A stretch of DNA of 64,000 nucleotides from Curvularia sp. ZM96 (taxonomy: Eukaryota; Ascomycota; Dothideomycetes; Pleosporales; Pleosporaceae), in NCBI GenBank assembly GCA_022457065.1, contig JAJGBQ010000001.1, forward strand, positions 6,448,001 through 6,512,000. The letters run 5' to 3'. Below the pieces are notes generated by a model. It made no database searches, was not told the origin of the DNA, and worked only from the letters and a program-made list of their open reading frames with translations. The number at the start of each line of letters is the position of its first letter. Position 1 is the first letter of the stretch. This document shows, piece after piece, positions 1 through 10,701 of the stretch. Position numbers and translations under genes: made by a program.

Positions 1-824
1 GCACTCCTAAGAAGCACTCCGTCGATACTGACAGCCGTCAGTGGCCGTGTTGTGAGGCGATGGCGGAGCTGCCTTACTCGAAAGCGAACGCAAAGTCGGA
101 TGCGCGTGCGTGGGGGGTAGCAGCCGTCTGGAGAAAGCGACGAAGCGGATAATGGCGCCCGCTGCGAGCTAATGGCCTCGCCATGCGCATCACAATTGCA
201 CCAGCCATAGTCTCGATGTCGTGTGAGGTTGAAGGTCTGGGGCACACTGGTGGAGCACGGCATGGCGTCCCGTAGACCCCCACTTTTTTCGGAGCCGTTC
301 ATGCACCTGCATTCATCCTTGGCCAACTTCGTCCAGCCACTGTAACGACCACTGTGCTCAAGAACAATATGAGCAGGCCCATAAGCCACGATTTCACGAC
401 TCAACCCTTCTAGTCTACATCTAGACTCTGCTCTTACTCTCTCTGGCGGTATTTGTAGCCAAGTACCTAAGTGTTCCCTGATTCCGCGTTTCCAATACTA
501 TTAGCCCATAGATTCTAGCCACCCCTTGCATGGCTTTGGCGATCAATTGTCCCACGAGGCTTCTGGGTTTCGAGAAGCACAGTGCATATGACCGACTCGT
601 ACGAGCGAGGGCTTTCCAACAATGACAACGGAGATGATCTTATCACGTGCTACTCAAGAACAATAGTAAGACTTCAGAGCTAGCTAATCGCCACTCCCTG
701 ACTACACACATCGCATACTCAGAAAAGGAGTCTAGACTTGGCTTATGATGAACAATCATAGTTCACAAAGAAACACCTTTCTTTCTTACTCCATCGTATC
801 TGATCACGCTCTAGATAGACTACC
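1..824. other. upstream intergenic, no gene seen
   Basis: I see no convincing coding region here. The 69-codon open frame on the minus strand near the left edge has no recognisable content. The right part, from about 640 onward, is the promoter of the small peptide gene at 955. Confidence 0.5.
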
Positions 825-830
825 TATAAA
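825..830 (+). promoter_or_regulatory. TATA box of the CaaX-repeat peptide gene
   Basis: TATAAA lies 130 bp before the ATG at 955 and is followed by a pyrimidine-rich stretch and a CAAA-ATG-GC start context. This suggests a transcript start roughly 30-40 bp downstream and a 5' leader of about 90 nt, as in strongly expressed fungal genes. CAAAG cores at 765-770, 869-873, 911-915 and 926-931 surround it. Confidence 0.55.
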
Positions 831-954
831 TTCTTCTCTTTCTTCTCCAAATCCCAATTTCTCCACTGCAAAGTAATAGTCACAACTCTACAACCATCCA
901 AGCTTTCTACCAAAGACTCTTTTAAACAAAGATACCCTCTCTACACAAATCAAA

Positions 955-1128
955 ATGGCAGGTGTCAAACTTATTCCTCGTCGGGGAAGCTCCCCAGGAC
1001 CCGGCTGCACTGTTTCCAAGGGTAGCTCTCCAGGCCCAGGCTGCACTGTTTCACGGGGTAGCACCCCAGGACCAGGCTGCGTTGTTTCTCACGGCAGCAC
1101 CCCGGGACCCGGCTGCGTAGTCAGCTAA
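955..1128 (+). CDS. CaaX-repeat peptide precursor, candidate hybrid-type mating pheromone precursor
   Basis: The 57-residue intronless protein starts MAGVKLIPRR and is then built only of four 12-residue units: GSSPGPGCTVSK, GSSPGPGCTVSR, GSTPGPGCVVSH and GSTPGPGCVVS. The last unit ends exactly at the stop, so the C terminus is Cys-Val-Val-Ser, a canonical CaaX box whose terminal Ser favours farnesylation. A dibasic RR precedes unit 1; K, R and H separate the units. There is no signal peptide or membrane segment, as in a-factor-like precursors. Known family: ascomycete lipopeptide pheromones end in CaaX, and the hybrid-type precursors exemplified by Trichoderma reesei HPP1 carry several internal GC[TS]VM-like copies plus a C-terminal CaaX. 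The match here is to that architecture, not to a recognised orthologue. The ATG has a strong context with a TATA box 130 bp upstream. Coding is supported because the units differ by synonymous changes. An unrelated prenylated repeat peptide cannot be excluded. Confidence 0.72.
   Translation: MAGVKLIPRRGSSPGPGCTVSKGSSPGPGCTVSRGSTPGPGCVVSHGSTPGPGCVVS
985..1125 (+). repeat. 36-bp in-frame tandem repeat, four units
   Basis: Units are at 985-1020, 1021-1056, 1057-1092 and 1093-1125. They encode GS[ST]PGPGC[TV]VS plus one separator residue. Nucleotide differences between units fall mostly at third codon positions; T to V and S to T changes distinguish units 1-2 from units 3-4, suggesting duplication of a two-unit ancestor. 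Confidence 0.9.
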
Positions 1129-1807
1129 ACACCTCTTCTTCTACCTTTACCTCTTTTCGCGAGACAGCTGGGCGGCCGCAATATTCTTTTCGACGAGTTT
1201 ACTTTTGAACATAACGCGAGGGTGATATGAGAGAGGAGAAACAAAGGTTGTTTTCCTTCCTCATGTCATACCTTGCTGCTTTGCTACGCTACGATACGAA
1301 CTACGGGACCCATTGCAACCCGATCAGGACAGGAAATGTTGACATGAGATATGAGAGCGGTAGATGGCGACGGAACCTTTGCATCAGGATGTGGGATTTG
1401 GGAACGGGCGCAGTTGATCTAGGGTGGCAAGGCTATTCGTACTTTGTCTATGTATCTTATCTATCTTGTCACGTCGAGAAATACCAGTGGAGAAATGACC
1501 ATATCCTTTTCTATTTCGAAAACAAAGTGACTTGATATTTAAATGCCGTTATCTTGAGATTTCAACTCATGTGTTGTTTGTCTGAATCATGCATTACGGT
1601 TTCTATGTTGATTCGTCCATGTCAACGTGCATGCAGTTCGGTTACTATTCTCAGCGCAAGGCAGCTTCAGCATCCGCTTTGGTCTTAGCCTTCGAAGAAC
1701 CCCTCACCATGGCTTGTGCAACGTGGAGATTAGGTAGGATAAATACCATCCTCAGCGGCTCTTCTAGTCCAGGTTTGTGGATTCGTTGATGACTTCCTTG
1801 CTTAAAC
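1129..1807. other. intergenic between peptide gene and HET gene
   Basis: It contains a pyrimidine-rich 3' region after the stop at 1128, then sequence with two short open frames (1227-1535 and 1589-1789) that show no domain or compositional support. The 3' UTR of the peptide gene and the promoter of the HET gene are expected here. Confidence 0.5.
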
Positions 1808-3649
1808 ATGTCACCAAGTCAGAAACGGCACCGACGTGGCTTCGAATACGACCCTCTACAACCCCATAGTTTCAGATTGCTAGAGATCATTCCTGGAAAA
1901 AGCGAATCCGCTGATATCTATTGCAAGCTGCGGCACTATCCGTTAGACTCGGCACCGCCATACGAAGCTCTATCATATACGTGGGGCACGGAAGAGAATA
2001 CATGCCGGATATCATTGGATGGCCTACCCTTTCACATCCGACCGAACCTTCGCAATGTGTTACGTCAGCTGCGGCAACGAGGCATAAAAATCATTTGGAT
2101 TGATGCGATATGCATCGACCAAAGCAGCACACATGAGAAAAATGTTCAAGTGCCTCTAATGGGAGATATATATACCCGAGCAAAACGGGTGATTGCCTGG
2201 CTTGGGGAAGAGTCGTCTGACAGTGGGATGGCTCTTGACTTCATTCCAGAATTGACCCGGGTTGCGAAACTTGACACCGAGACTGACTGGTTATCCCACC
2301 TCAAAGATGACAGGTTTCTTCAAAGAATGGGTTCCCTTATTAACCTGTTCTTTCGAGACTGGTGGAAGAGGATGTGGATAGTTCAAGAAGTGGCACTGGC
2401 ATCAGATGTCCTCGTTTTGTGTGGTCCTCGTTGTATTTCTTGGTCGGAATTTCAATCCCTCATCATAGCATGGATGAACATTGGACATACGCCGCATCAC
2501 ATGTCTATTGACACGCGTCAAATAACTGCCCTTCGTGGGCTCGGCATGCTCGTCTCTGGCTATGCGGAAGCGTTGACAAGAATGCGTCAATCACATCAGG
2601 CTATCCTCTCCGCACCTGACCTACGCCAATTACCAAATTTGCTATGGTCGTTCAAATATCGATTGGTGACTAATCCTAGAGACAAGATCTATGGCCTTTT
2701 AGGCCTTCTTAATAGCCACGGAGTTCAAGTCGACTACGACAAACCATCTGAGGATGTATACTTATCGTTCTTTTCCTCGTGTCTGGTGGAAGACAAAGGT
2801 CTTGACTGGTTTTGTTGGATGACTGGAGAGCGCTGCGAGCCTAAGGGGCTATGTCTTCCATCCTGGGTTTCCGACTTTGGTCCGAGAACTTTGACACCAA
2901 TCTCCTCTTTTCTGCCTAACCAGGATCTGGGTGAGGAGCAGCGAGCATTCCTGACAGCTGGACGAGATAGGTCCAGATCATCGTCTACTATTCAGTTTGG
3001 AGATGATCCTCGTACGCTAATTCTCCGAGGCCATTTGTTCGACGTGGTCAGCCAATGCGGATCCATATACCCCCTTGTGGATGATATCGTTCTTGGTGGC
3101 CACGCGACCGAACCAGTCCTTTCCGACTGGAAGAAAATGACAATAAATACTCACTCTGAAATATACAATTCGCGTTCCAAGGAGAATGCCTTTTGGAGAA
3201 CAGTTTTGACCGACCGACAGAGCGAAGGGCTTTATTTCAAGGAAAATGCTGGGTGGGATTCAGCAAAGCGACTCCCAGCAAGAACACCATACATCCCACC
3301 GCAAAACCCCATAGAAGAGCAACTGTTGTTGCAAGCTATGGGTAATCGAGGACTTTGCTTGAATGGACGAAGATTTTGTATAACCAAGAAGGGTTATTTC
3401 TGCTTACTGCCACCAACCGCTTCCGAAGGAGACCTGATTTGCGTATTGCTGGGCGGAGAAGTGCCCTACGTACTGAGGCGTATCGATGATCAAACCGAAG
3501 ATCTCTATACGATGGTGGGCGAATGGTGAGCTGCTACATCACTGCGTACTGTTTTGATCACTGACTGGGCTATCAGTTATGTTCATGGAATAATGGATGG
3601 CGAGGTTGTTGCTGAAGGCAAAGACGTGGCTGAGTTCAGGCTGCGGTAA
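1808..3649 (+). CDS. HET-domain (heterokaryon incompatibility) protein
   Basis: Model: join(1808..3525, 3577..3649), 596 residues. The N-terminal half is a HET domain: YEALSYTWG at residues 52-60, WIDAICIDQ at 97-105 and then GDIYTRAKRVIAWLGEE, the three classic conserved blocks. The 51-bp intron (gtgagc..ctatcag) removes an early TGA and restores the usual family C terminus, GECYVHGIMDGE. HET proteins trigger cell death or incompatibility after fusion of unlike hyphae; the partner cannot be inferred. The C-terminal end is uncertain. The frame stops at TAA 3647, but a further intron (donor gtaagg at 3645, acceptor ttttag before 3721) would extend it to about 3813 with a plausible tail. The start at 1808 is the first ATG before the conserved region. 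Confidence 0.88.
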
Positions 3650-4759
3650 GGTTAGATTTGCTGATGAGAAATAATGATAATCTGCGTTATGAAATACGTG
3701 AAGCTGCTATGATTTCTTTTAGAGGCAAAGCTGTTCTTCGCCACGAAGACCCCCCAAGTACGAATGAGTTTGCAAGTGATCCGGCCACTATTCACATGCA
3801 GCATTATCTGTAGGCGTATCTGCAGCTCACTGTAATATCTTCCCTACTATACCCATCACAGCAGCTGTTACATCGTAATCCACTTCTCATTTAACTGTAT
3901 ACGTGCTTTTCAATCTAAGATACGATTACGGACGAAGCTGTATATAATTTCAATACGGCTGTTAAGATAAGTATTGTGAAGATGAAACGAGGTGGTGTGA
4001 GCCCTTGGTAGCTGCTCTAGGCCCATAGTCGTCCCGCTCAGCGATCGCGAGGACACAATGCCTGTCGCTAGCCTGCCGCTCTGTTCGAGTCAAACAGAGA
4101 CATTTGTCGATCTGCGTTGCGATGGCGGGGAAAATGCGGAGACGCATGCCAAAGCGCTTAGAAGTCCAACGGGTTCCCCAGAAAGGTATACAAGAACGGT
4201 TACATACGCGAGCGCGTACTGTGGCTATATTTGAACACAGGGCGGGAAGGTTGATACTTGGCTTTCGGTAAATCGATGATGATGTGACGTGAGAGAGGGA
4301 CATGTCATTTTTCAGTATTATTATTCTCTTGTTCTAGTCTAAGGTAGTGGTAGGATCTAGCGTTCGGGGAGTATCTCGGGCTATTATTTAATCTATTTAA
4401 GTGGAGAGCTCGTAAAGTCGCTTGGTAGCTGTCATAAAAATCCTCCTTAATTTCCTTCTTCTAGGTAATTCACGTAGTATATTACTGAATGGGCCTGACG
4501 CCTTTCCCAAAGCGAGGTTAATGGCGATTTTGCCAAAGGCTGCGAAACCAAATTACCCGTCTACTCCGGCCCATCACTCAAAACTTTTTTTCCATGGCAG
4601 CATGAGTAGCTGGTGCAGTAAGCGTTCTCGACTGGCGATCGGGTAGCTCGGCGATGTGCTGTATGGCTAGATCCTTTTCTGAAGGCAAAATCCCAGTGTG
4701 ATGAGCCGGTCTAAGGTATGGTTAGTCCAATTGTTCTCAGAGGCAAAGATTTGCTACTC
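3650..4759. other. intergenic, convergent
   Basis: 3' regions of the HET gene (+) and the cysteine-rich membrane protein gene (-) face each other here. About 3700-3815 may be a last HET exon. The 113-codon minus-strand frame at 3962-4303 has no recognisable features. 4300-4420 is AT-rich and could be decayed repeat. Confidence 0.45.
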
Positions 4760-5585
4760 CTACTCTGATGTTCTCGGTGCCTCAGCATATTCATGTTTTG
4801 TCTGTAGAGGATAGAAGCCCTCGTTGTTATAATTTGAGGGCTTCGGTGTGTTGTTTGACGACTGGTGTCCCGCCTGTTTGCGACGCCAGATGCAGAAGCC
4901 TGCAAGGAAAAGGAGAGGAATACCCAGACCAAGGCCAAGGCCGAGCCCTATTCCGAGAGCGAGATAATTCGGTGATCCTCCATTTGAACTCAAGGTTTGC
5001 GCATCAGAGCTAGCGCCAGTGGGGGAAGTAGAAGCGGATGCTGGTAATGTCGCTGAACCCGTAGATGCTTTTGAAGTTGGAGCTGAAGGGTTTGGTGTGA
5101 ACTTTTCGAGTATAATAGTCTTGGTGGAGACGGCGGATGGTGCTTCAGGGAAGCTGAAGACTTCAAATGGTTTCTCGCATTTGCAGTTGTCATAACAGCA
5201 ATATGAGTCGATATCGGTGGCATTGCAGGCGTAGACCGGAGCGCCAGCATGCATATTATCTTGATAGCGGTAAGTGTGTATCCGTTGAGCGTAACGTACT
5301 CGACATACCAAAACACTGTCGGACACAGTTTCCACTTTTCCATCCTCGGTCTGTACAAGTTCCGCGGTATGTCCGACTCTTAGCTTTGTCGTGAGGATTA
5401 TCCACACAGAGCCCGTTAGAAAGGCATGCTTGCCTGTCGAAGCAGCAGGACGAGACTATGGCATTGGGATCGCACGCAGTGTCGAGAGTCGATTCTTGGC
5501 CATCTGGGAAATAGCAGGTAGCGAAGACAGACGAGGAAAACGTTAGCAGGATAGGAACGAGCACAGTGATCCGCATGATGGGCAA
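4760..5585 (-). CDS. cysteine-rich ectodomain, single-pass membrane protein
   Basis: Model: complement(join(4760..5259, 5309..5585)), 258 residues, with a 49-bp intron (gtatgt..tcaag, phase 1). It has a signal peptide at residues 1-22 (hydrophobic, then TCYFPDG), a cysteine-rich ectodomain with paired Cys (SSCCFDRQACLSNGLC, then YCCYDNCKC), a Ser/Thr/Pro-rich stalk at about 130-188, a Gly/Leu-rich transmembrane helix at about 191-217 followed by WRRK, and a polar cytoplasmic tail of about 40 residues. This layout is common among Pezizomycotina cell-surface proteins of unknown role, sometimes suggested as cell-wall sensors. Function is not recognised. A second in-frame ATG at 5576 is an equally good start. 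Confidence 0.8.
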
Positions 5586-6144
5586 CGTAAAAGAGAGATC
5601 CGGGGAAAAGCTGCTACAGGCACGCAGCAGTGACTATGGCCGGCGCCTTATAGTGGGCATGACACAGCCAGCACCAAAAGTGACCAAGCCTGTTTGTTCA
5701 TAGTAGAGATCCTACGGTGATACTGCGGAAGATTTCATGGTTCCTAATTTGCTCTTGAGACATCGCAGCCCACCGGGTGATCTTGAAAGGCGGTACTCGG
5801 TGAATCTACTGTAGTACGGGCCCTTGCGCAATCGTCCAGCTTATGTATAGTAGGTTTCACGTTTCCCTACCCATGCGACTGGCGCGTGGCGGCTACAGAA
5901 ACACGTAAAATACGATAGGGGAGTTTGAGATAGAGTGTCTCGACTTTCCGTATTTGGACATTTCCAAGTCGCGGGCTGTGAGATGGTGAGGGAGAAAGCC
6001 GCCGTTAGCTGGGCATTGACAGGTCTTGGCAATGGGCCGTGCGTGTCCCGGCCTGGAACACGTCGTGTCGCGTCAGGTCGAGGCGCAATGCACACAACCA
6101 TGACATCCATCACATGACGCCCGCAATCCGTACCCACACTCCCA
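5586..6144. other. divergent intergenic region
   Basis: Shared promoter space between the minus-strand membrane protein gene and the plus-strand SWC3-like gene. No independent coding region is supported; opposing frames at 5841-6137 look like chance. Confidence 0.5.
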
Positions 6145-8172
6145 ATGTCTGAGCCGCGACGGTCGACGAGGACCCGCGCCCGGGAAGAAGCTGCTCCGCC
6201 GCCGCCAGAGACGCCTCAGGACAAAAGTGCCAATGCTGCTCGAGGCTCAAAGGCGTCGTTGAAGCGCAAGCGGCCGAGTGTGGCTGTCAAAGAGCAGACA
6301 CCATCAACACCACCTGTCGCCGACGGCGCGCCGCTGCCCCCCAAACAGACTCTGCCTCTTCGAATCGTCGACGGTGCACCGCTGCCTACGCTTCCCGAAC
6401 CACAGCCTCTCGATCTGCCATCAAGCGAATGGCAGACAATCCAGCAGAGTGGCGTCCTCGAGACGTCGTTTGAGCGCTCCAAGGCGGTATGGCTATCTGG
6501 TGCTAATTTTCGCACGTTTCACACCCATTTCACCCAGCCAAAGAAACTGGCCGACCGGACCGACGAGGACAAGGCCAAGGCTCAGCGCCAGAAAGAGCTA
6601 CTAAAGAACTTTCCCCAAGTCGGCAGCGACCGAGTCGTGGTGAAGCTGGTCATAGAACCTCACACATTGCCCATCAAGCTGTACGGACCGCGCGAGGTGG
6701 GCAAGCCGGTCCACAAGAAGACGCCTGCTCCATCGCCTTATGCTCCATGGCCGAACCACAACCATGGCCACAGTCATGGCCACAGTCATGGCCACAGCCA
6801 GCCTAACCAGCATACAAAGTACCATCATGGACCACCAATTCACCAAAAGCCCCAGCCTCGACCGCCACAACCACCCAAGCCTGTACAAGCAGCCCCTCCA
6901 CCTGCACCCCCCGCGCCCACGCCCGCGCCCGACCCTGTTATTCACATGCTTGCGGCAAGAGCTGGGACGGATCCGGCATTGAAGGCCGTCATGAAGATTG
7001 TCGCAGCAGGCGAGGCGAGCAAGGAGCAGCTTGAGTTTTTCCAGACACATATCAACGAGTTGACGGCTATCCTGGCCCGCCAGAAAGAGGAGAAGCCTCC
7101 CAAACCTGCGCTAATGCCTCCCACTCCGAAGCCTGCACCACCGCCTCCGCCTCCTGCGCCGCCAAAGCAGATAGCCCCGCCTCCGCTTCCACGCCCAGTC
7201 CAGCCTATGCCCCAGCCGATTCAACCGAGCGCACCTAAGCCCTACAGTCCGAACCCCCCGCAAATGCACATACAACAAGCGCCTCCTGTACATCAACATC
7301 ACCCACCGTATGGAAACAATTACAGCAAACCACCTCAATATCACCCTCCACCCCAGGTACCGGTTTATAATCCCCCGCCGAGAACAACATACCGTCCCTT
7401 GGTATTCAGCTTTGTGCATGGCAACGAGGACAAGTTTTACTTTCCGTCATACAGCTTTATGGAATGGCTCCCTAATGGCACTGGGGCTAAGCTGTCATTC
7501 TTGATTACGAAGATGAAGCCGAAGCCGAAGCCAGAGAACCCCGCCATCGAACCGCCTTCCACACCCGCTCCCCCCAAATCCATACCAGCGCCAGCGCCTA
7601 CACCCAGTGTGCCCACGCCTAGTGCACCCACACCCACACCCGGCCCTGCGACAAATTCGACACCAGACCTGGCTCCTTCGAATCCCATGACACCCGTGCC
7701 AAATCTCTCAACCCCTAATTTTGCGCCCATTCAACCCGCCGCTTCGGCCCCTCCAGCTCCCTCAACGCCTTTTGTGCCGCCTAAACCGCCCCAGCGAATT
7801 GAGGAATTCGACGAGATGAACGACATAGATAACATTGAATTTTACCAGCCCGTCACTGTTCTCTTACTCATCGAAAATGATGAAGGCGACGAAATTGCAA
7901 GCGCTCTCCCACGATCGATACGACCACCCCACATTGTAGAAAAGTATATGAACCAAGTGTTTGATCGATGTAAACGTGCGGATGAGACGTATCTAGCTTT
8001 CAGGCTGCCAAGAGACGGCGAAGAAGCACCAGAGAAAAAGATTAAGAGTGGCGATGTCACGCCTGCAGTCGCAACACCTACGCAAGATGTAAACATGGGA
8101 GCGGCTGGTACGACTGCAACGAGTGCAGCCGATAGAAAGAAGGCCGGGCGACCAAGGAGAAGTCTCGCCTGA
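6145..8172 (+). CDS. SWC3: SWR1 chromatin-remodelling complex subunit, SWC3-like
   Basis: Single-exon, 675 residues. It begins with a basic R-S-T-R-T stretch typical of SWC3 N termini, then a conserved block at about 88-135 with LPSSEWQTIQQSGVLETSFE and WLSGANFRTF. A block at about 160-185 (VKLVIEPHTLPIKLYGPRE) follows. Long Pro/Gln-rich low-complexity segments separate this from a second conserved block at about 412-450 (RPLVFSFVHGNEDKFYFPSY). A late segment (ITFYQPV-like, about 570-630) precedes a basic tail with a possible AT-hook-like KKAGRPRR near the end. SWC3 is part of the nuclear SWR1 complex, which exchanges H2A for H2A.Z. Assignment rests on the N-terminal block and overall layout as I remember the family. 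A His-rich GHSHGHSHGHS run near residue 207 comes from a 12-bp repeat. Confidence 0.75.
   Translation: MSEPRRSTRTRAREEAAPPPPETPQDKSANAARGSKASLKRKRPSVAVKEQTPSTPPVADGAPLPPKQTLPLRIVDGAPLPTLPEPQPLDLPSSEWQTIQQSGVLETSFERSKAVWLSGANFRTFHTHFTQPKKLADRTDEDKAKAQRQKELLKNFPQVGSDRVVVKLVIEPHTLPIKLYGPREVGKPVHKKTPAPSPYAPWPNHNHGHSHGHSHGHSQPNQHTKYHHGPPIHQKPQPRPPQPPKPVQAAPPPAPPAPTPAPDPVIHMLAARAGTDPALKAVMKIVAAGEASKEQLEFFQTHINELTAILARQKEEKPPKPALMPPTPKPAPPPPPPAPPKQIAPPPLPRPVQPMPQPIQPSAPKPYSPNPPQMHIQQAPPVHQHHPPYGNNYSKPPQYHPPPQVPVYNPPPRTTYRPLVFSFVHGNEDKFYFPSYSFMEWLPNGTGAKLSFLITKMKPKPKPENPAIEPPSTPAPPKSIPAPAPTPSVPTPSAPTPTPGPATNSTPDLAPSNPMTPVPNLSTPNFAPIQPAASAPPAPSTPFVPPKPPQRIEEFDEMNDIDNIEFYQPVTVLLLIENDEGDEIASALPRSIRPPHIVEKYMNQVFDRCKRADETYLAFRLPRDGEEAPEKKIKSGDVTPAVATPTQDVNMGAAGTTATSAADRKKAGRPRRSLA
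6763..6798 (+). repeat. 12-bp coding minisatellite
   Basis: Three copies of CATGGCCACAGT in frame encode the His-Gly-His-Ser run of the SWC3-like protein. Copy number could vary between strains. Confidence 0.85.
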
Positions 8173-8660
8173 GCTGAACTTGAAGTGTGTACTTGTACGT
8201 GTTGATATTACTAGGACTTGTATAGAAAACTTCCATCTTCGCATTACTACAAACAAATGATACCCATTCTTTAGCATAATATTATGCTTTTATCCCATGG
8301 TCCTGCAAATCTCTTATATGCATATGCTCAATCTGAACTTTGTCCTTCTCGAGCCCGAATTCGCAAAAGATTCCAAGTATCCCAAGCACAACAAGACCGA
8401 ATGGAGATTGCATCGGTAAAGAAACTTAGTTGTCGTCGCTCACCTCCGATGCCAAGAACGACCTTTACCAGCCGGGCCAGCCTTACCCATCCGGCCTAGC
8501 CTAATCTCTCTCCGACCCGACAATCAAGCCGCCCGGCTTGGAGGCTATCTATCTCACGACTTTCCGTGTGTGTGCCATTCGCATCACCCCATCCTTTCCT
8601 CATCGCGTCAACTTTTTCATTTGTTCCTTTCCGGCTTTCCAATCGGATGCGAACGCCACA
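8173..8660. other. intergenic
   Basis: 3' region of the SWC3-like gene and promoter/5' leader of the hydrolase gene. The frame used from 8661 is open upstream to an ATG at 8538, so a longer N terminus is formally possible, but the extension has no recognisable feature. Confidence 0.5.
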
Positions 8661-10414
8661 ATGCCAGACTTCAAATCATGGTTTACGAAAGCGTATTGGA
8701 CGTTTGCTGTCATGGGCATGATATGGGCTGTTTTTATAGGCTTGCTGATTCATCCAACGTTGCAGAGACAGTGAGTTTTGATATTACCCTTTTTTTTCTC
8801 TATTTGCGTTTCTTTTGCTGGGGAAAATCGTATGCGTCTCAATTGTTCTTGTCATGAAGAAGTGAAATGCTGACGTGTTTTGTGTTACTGCAGTGCGCTG
8901 TATGCTCATAAGTTGCATACGGGATTCTGGGACAATGTGACGAATCCCGAGGAATTTGGGTTTGCGAGTAAGTTTTATGTCAAGGGTCTTACGTCTCTGT
9001 CTGACTTGCTACTTTTCCAATTCCCCCACTTTTTACTATCGTGAGCGTTCGACTGACTATATCGTCTTGTGAATAGAGGGCCAAGTTCAGCCTTTCTGGC
9101 TTACTACGTTAGACAACGAGAGGTTGTTTTGCTGGCATGTGCTTCCTCTAGATGTGTATCTGGAGAATGAGCACGAGCTTTCTACCGCCGCGGCAGTGGG
9201 CCAGACGGTGGATGGATTAAAGGGGACTGTGGGAGAGAAACTGATGAGTAGGGATGTTGACACGAGGGTAGTTGTCAATTTCCACGGGGTAAGTATCTCG
9301 TCTTTTGTTTCTGCGCTTTCATTTCTACTCTTTGTTCTCTATCACAGCTTTTTGCCATTTCTTACGGAACTGCCATCTTGTCAAATCCTAACAGTTCTCC
9401 TCTCTCGCATGTTTCGCATCTTTCTGTCTCACACACCCATGTCTACCTTAATAGCGAGCAAAGCTTCATTTTCTACACATCATACCCCAATCTAACACCG
9501 TCATCCAGAACGCTGGCCACATAGCCCAAGGATGGCGCCCCTCGACTTACCGCTCCATCTCCGGCATCCCAAAGACTCACCTCTTGACCTGTGACTACCG
9601 CGGCTTTGGTCTATCTTCCCTCAACAACCCTCCCCACATCCCCACGGAAACTGGTCTCATCACCGACGCTATATCCCTAGTATCCTACGTGACCCACGAC
9701 CTAGGCCATCCTATCTCTCGCACCGTTCTCCTCGGCCAGAGTCTCGGCACTGCTGTGACATCAGCAGCAGCACTGTACTACACAGACCCTACCTCCTCCG
9801 AACTACCACAGGACGTCACAGCCGCTCCAGCCGCCGCCCTCAGCAAGCACGCCAAAGAAACCTTCGCTGGCATAATCCTCGTAGCCCCCTTCCGCACACT
9901 CCCTCTCCTCCTCCAACACTACCGCATAGCCGGCATCTTCCCAGTCCTCAAGCCCCTCCAAGCCTACCCCCGCATTGCAAACTACCTCGCTTCCCGCATC
10001 GTGGATACCTGGCCCACGGTATCTCGCCTGCAATCCCTCATCTCCGCGGAAAAGAGCAAGAAGCTGGGTTTTCACATTACTATTTTGCATGCCCGTAACG
10101 ACCAGGATATTTCGTATCATGAGAGTGAGAGCTTGTTTGCGCCGTTGCAGACGACGATGCTAGCGGCGGGAGATGCGGCGGAGGATGTGTCGACAGAGGA
10201 GACAAGACGGAGTATCCATGGCGGGGAACGGGTTAAACGTGGAGCTTTTGCGTATAAGAAGGTGGAGGATGGAAAGGGGGATCGGCGTATTGAGTTGGAG
10301 GTTACGCGGTACGGAGGGCACAATGAGATTGTTGGGTGGACACAGGTAGCGCTTGCGGTAAGAAGGGCGTTTGAGAGGAGAGGGAGAATGAAGCCGGGGT
10401 TGGACGTAGAGTGA
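8661..10414 (+). CDS. alpha/beta hydrolase, ABHD12-like, membrane-anchored
   Basis: Model: join(8661..8770, 8894..8967, 9077..9288, 9509..10414), 433 residues, four exons, all joins in phase. There is an N-terminal membrane anchor at about 10-32 (FAVMGMIWAVFIGLLI). The hydrolase fold shows VVNFHGNAGH (oxyanion region, about 126-136), DYRGFGLSS, and the nucleophile elbow GQSLGTA with Ser210. The acid is probably in HARNDQDISY and the base His in RYGGHNEIVGW near the C terminus. The closest family I can name is ABHD12/ABHD13-type serine hydrolases, whose animal members hydrolyse lysophospholipids and monoacylglycerols. The substrate here is unknown. The long third intron (220 bp) is unusual against the roughly 50-120 bp introns around it. 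Confidence 0.85.
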
Positions 10415-10701
10415 TGGAGTGTTTTGCAGCAGAAAGAAAGGAACAGGGGTCAAGAGCATATTGGATTGTTGAGGGGGATATCATTTTTCCAAACGTTCAA
10501 ACGTCGCGTGTCATCTACAATATACATGTACAACTAATCTACATTCATCCAGCATTTGGTCCGCAGATACGCCAGACGTCCGTCTATATGCAAGCCATAC
10601 GTCTTTTAGTCTTTTTTCTTTTTCCTGTTTTGCCGCCCGGGTATACCATGTCTAGGCGACGTCATCTTCTCTTTGATACCTCTCAGACTCATGTCTCAAG
10701 G

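Noticed and set aside
1227..1535. 102-codon plus-strand frame after the CaaX-repeat gene
   Set aside because: No domain, hydrophobic or repeat pattern. It lies in the expected 3' region and its codons look random.
3962..4303. 113-codon minus-strand frame
   Set aside because: No recognisable content or good start context, and no splice partner. Likely chance in an intergenic stretch.
6601..7124. Minus-strand frames opposite the SWC3-like gene
   Set aside because: Mirror frames of Pro/His-rich coding sequence; Arg/Gly/Leu/Trp-rich shadows.
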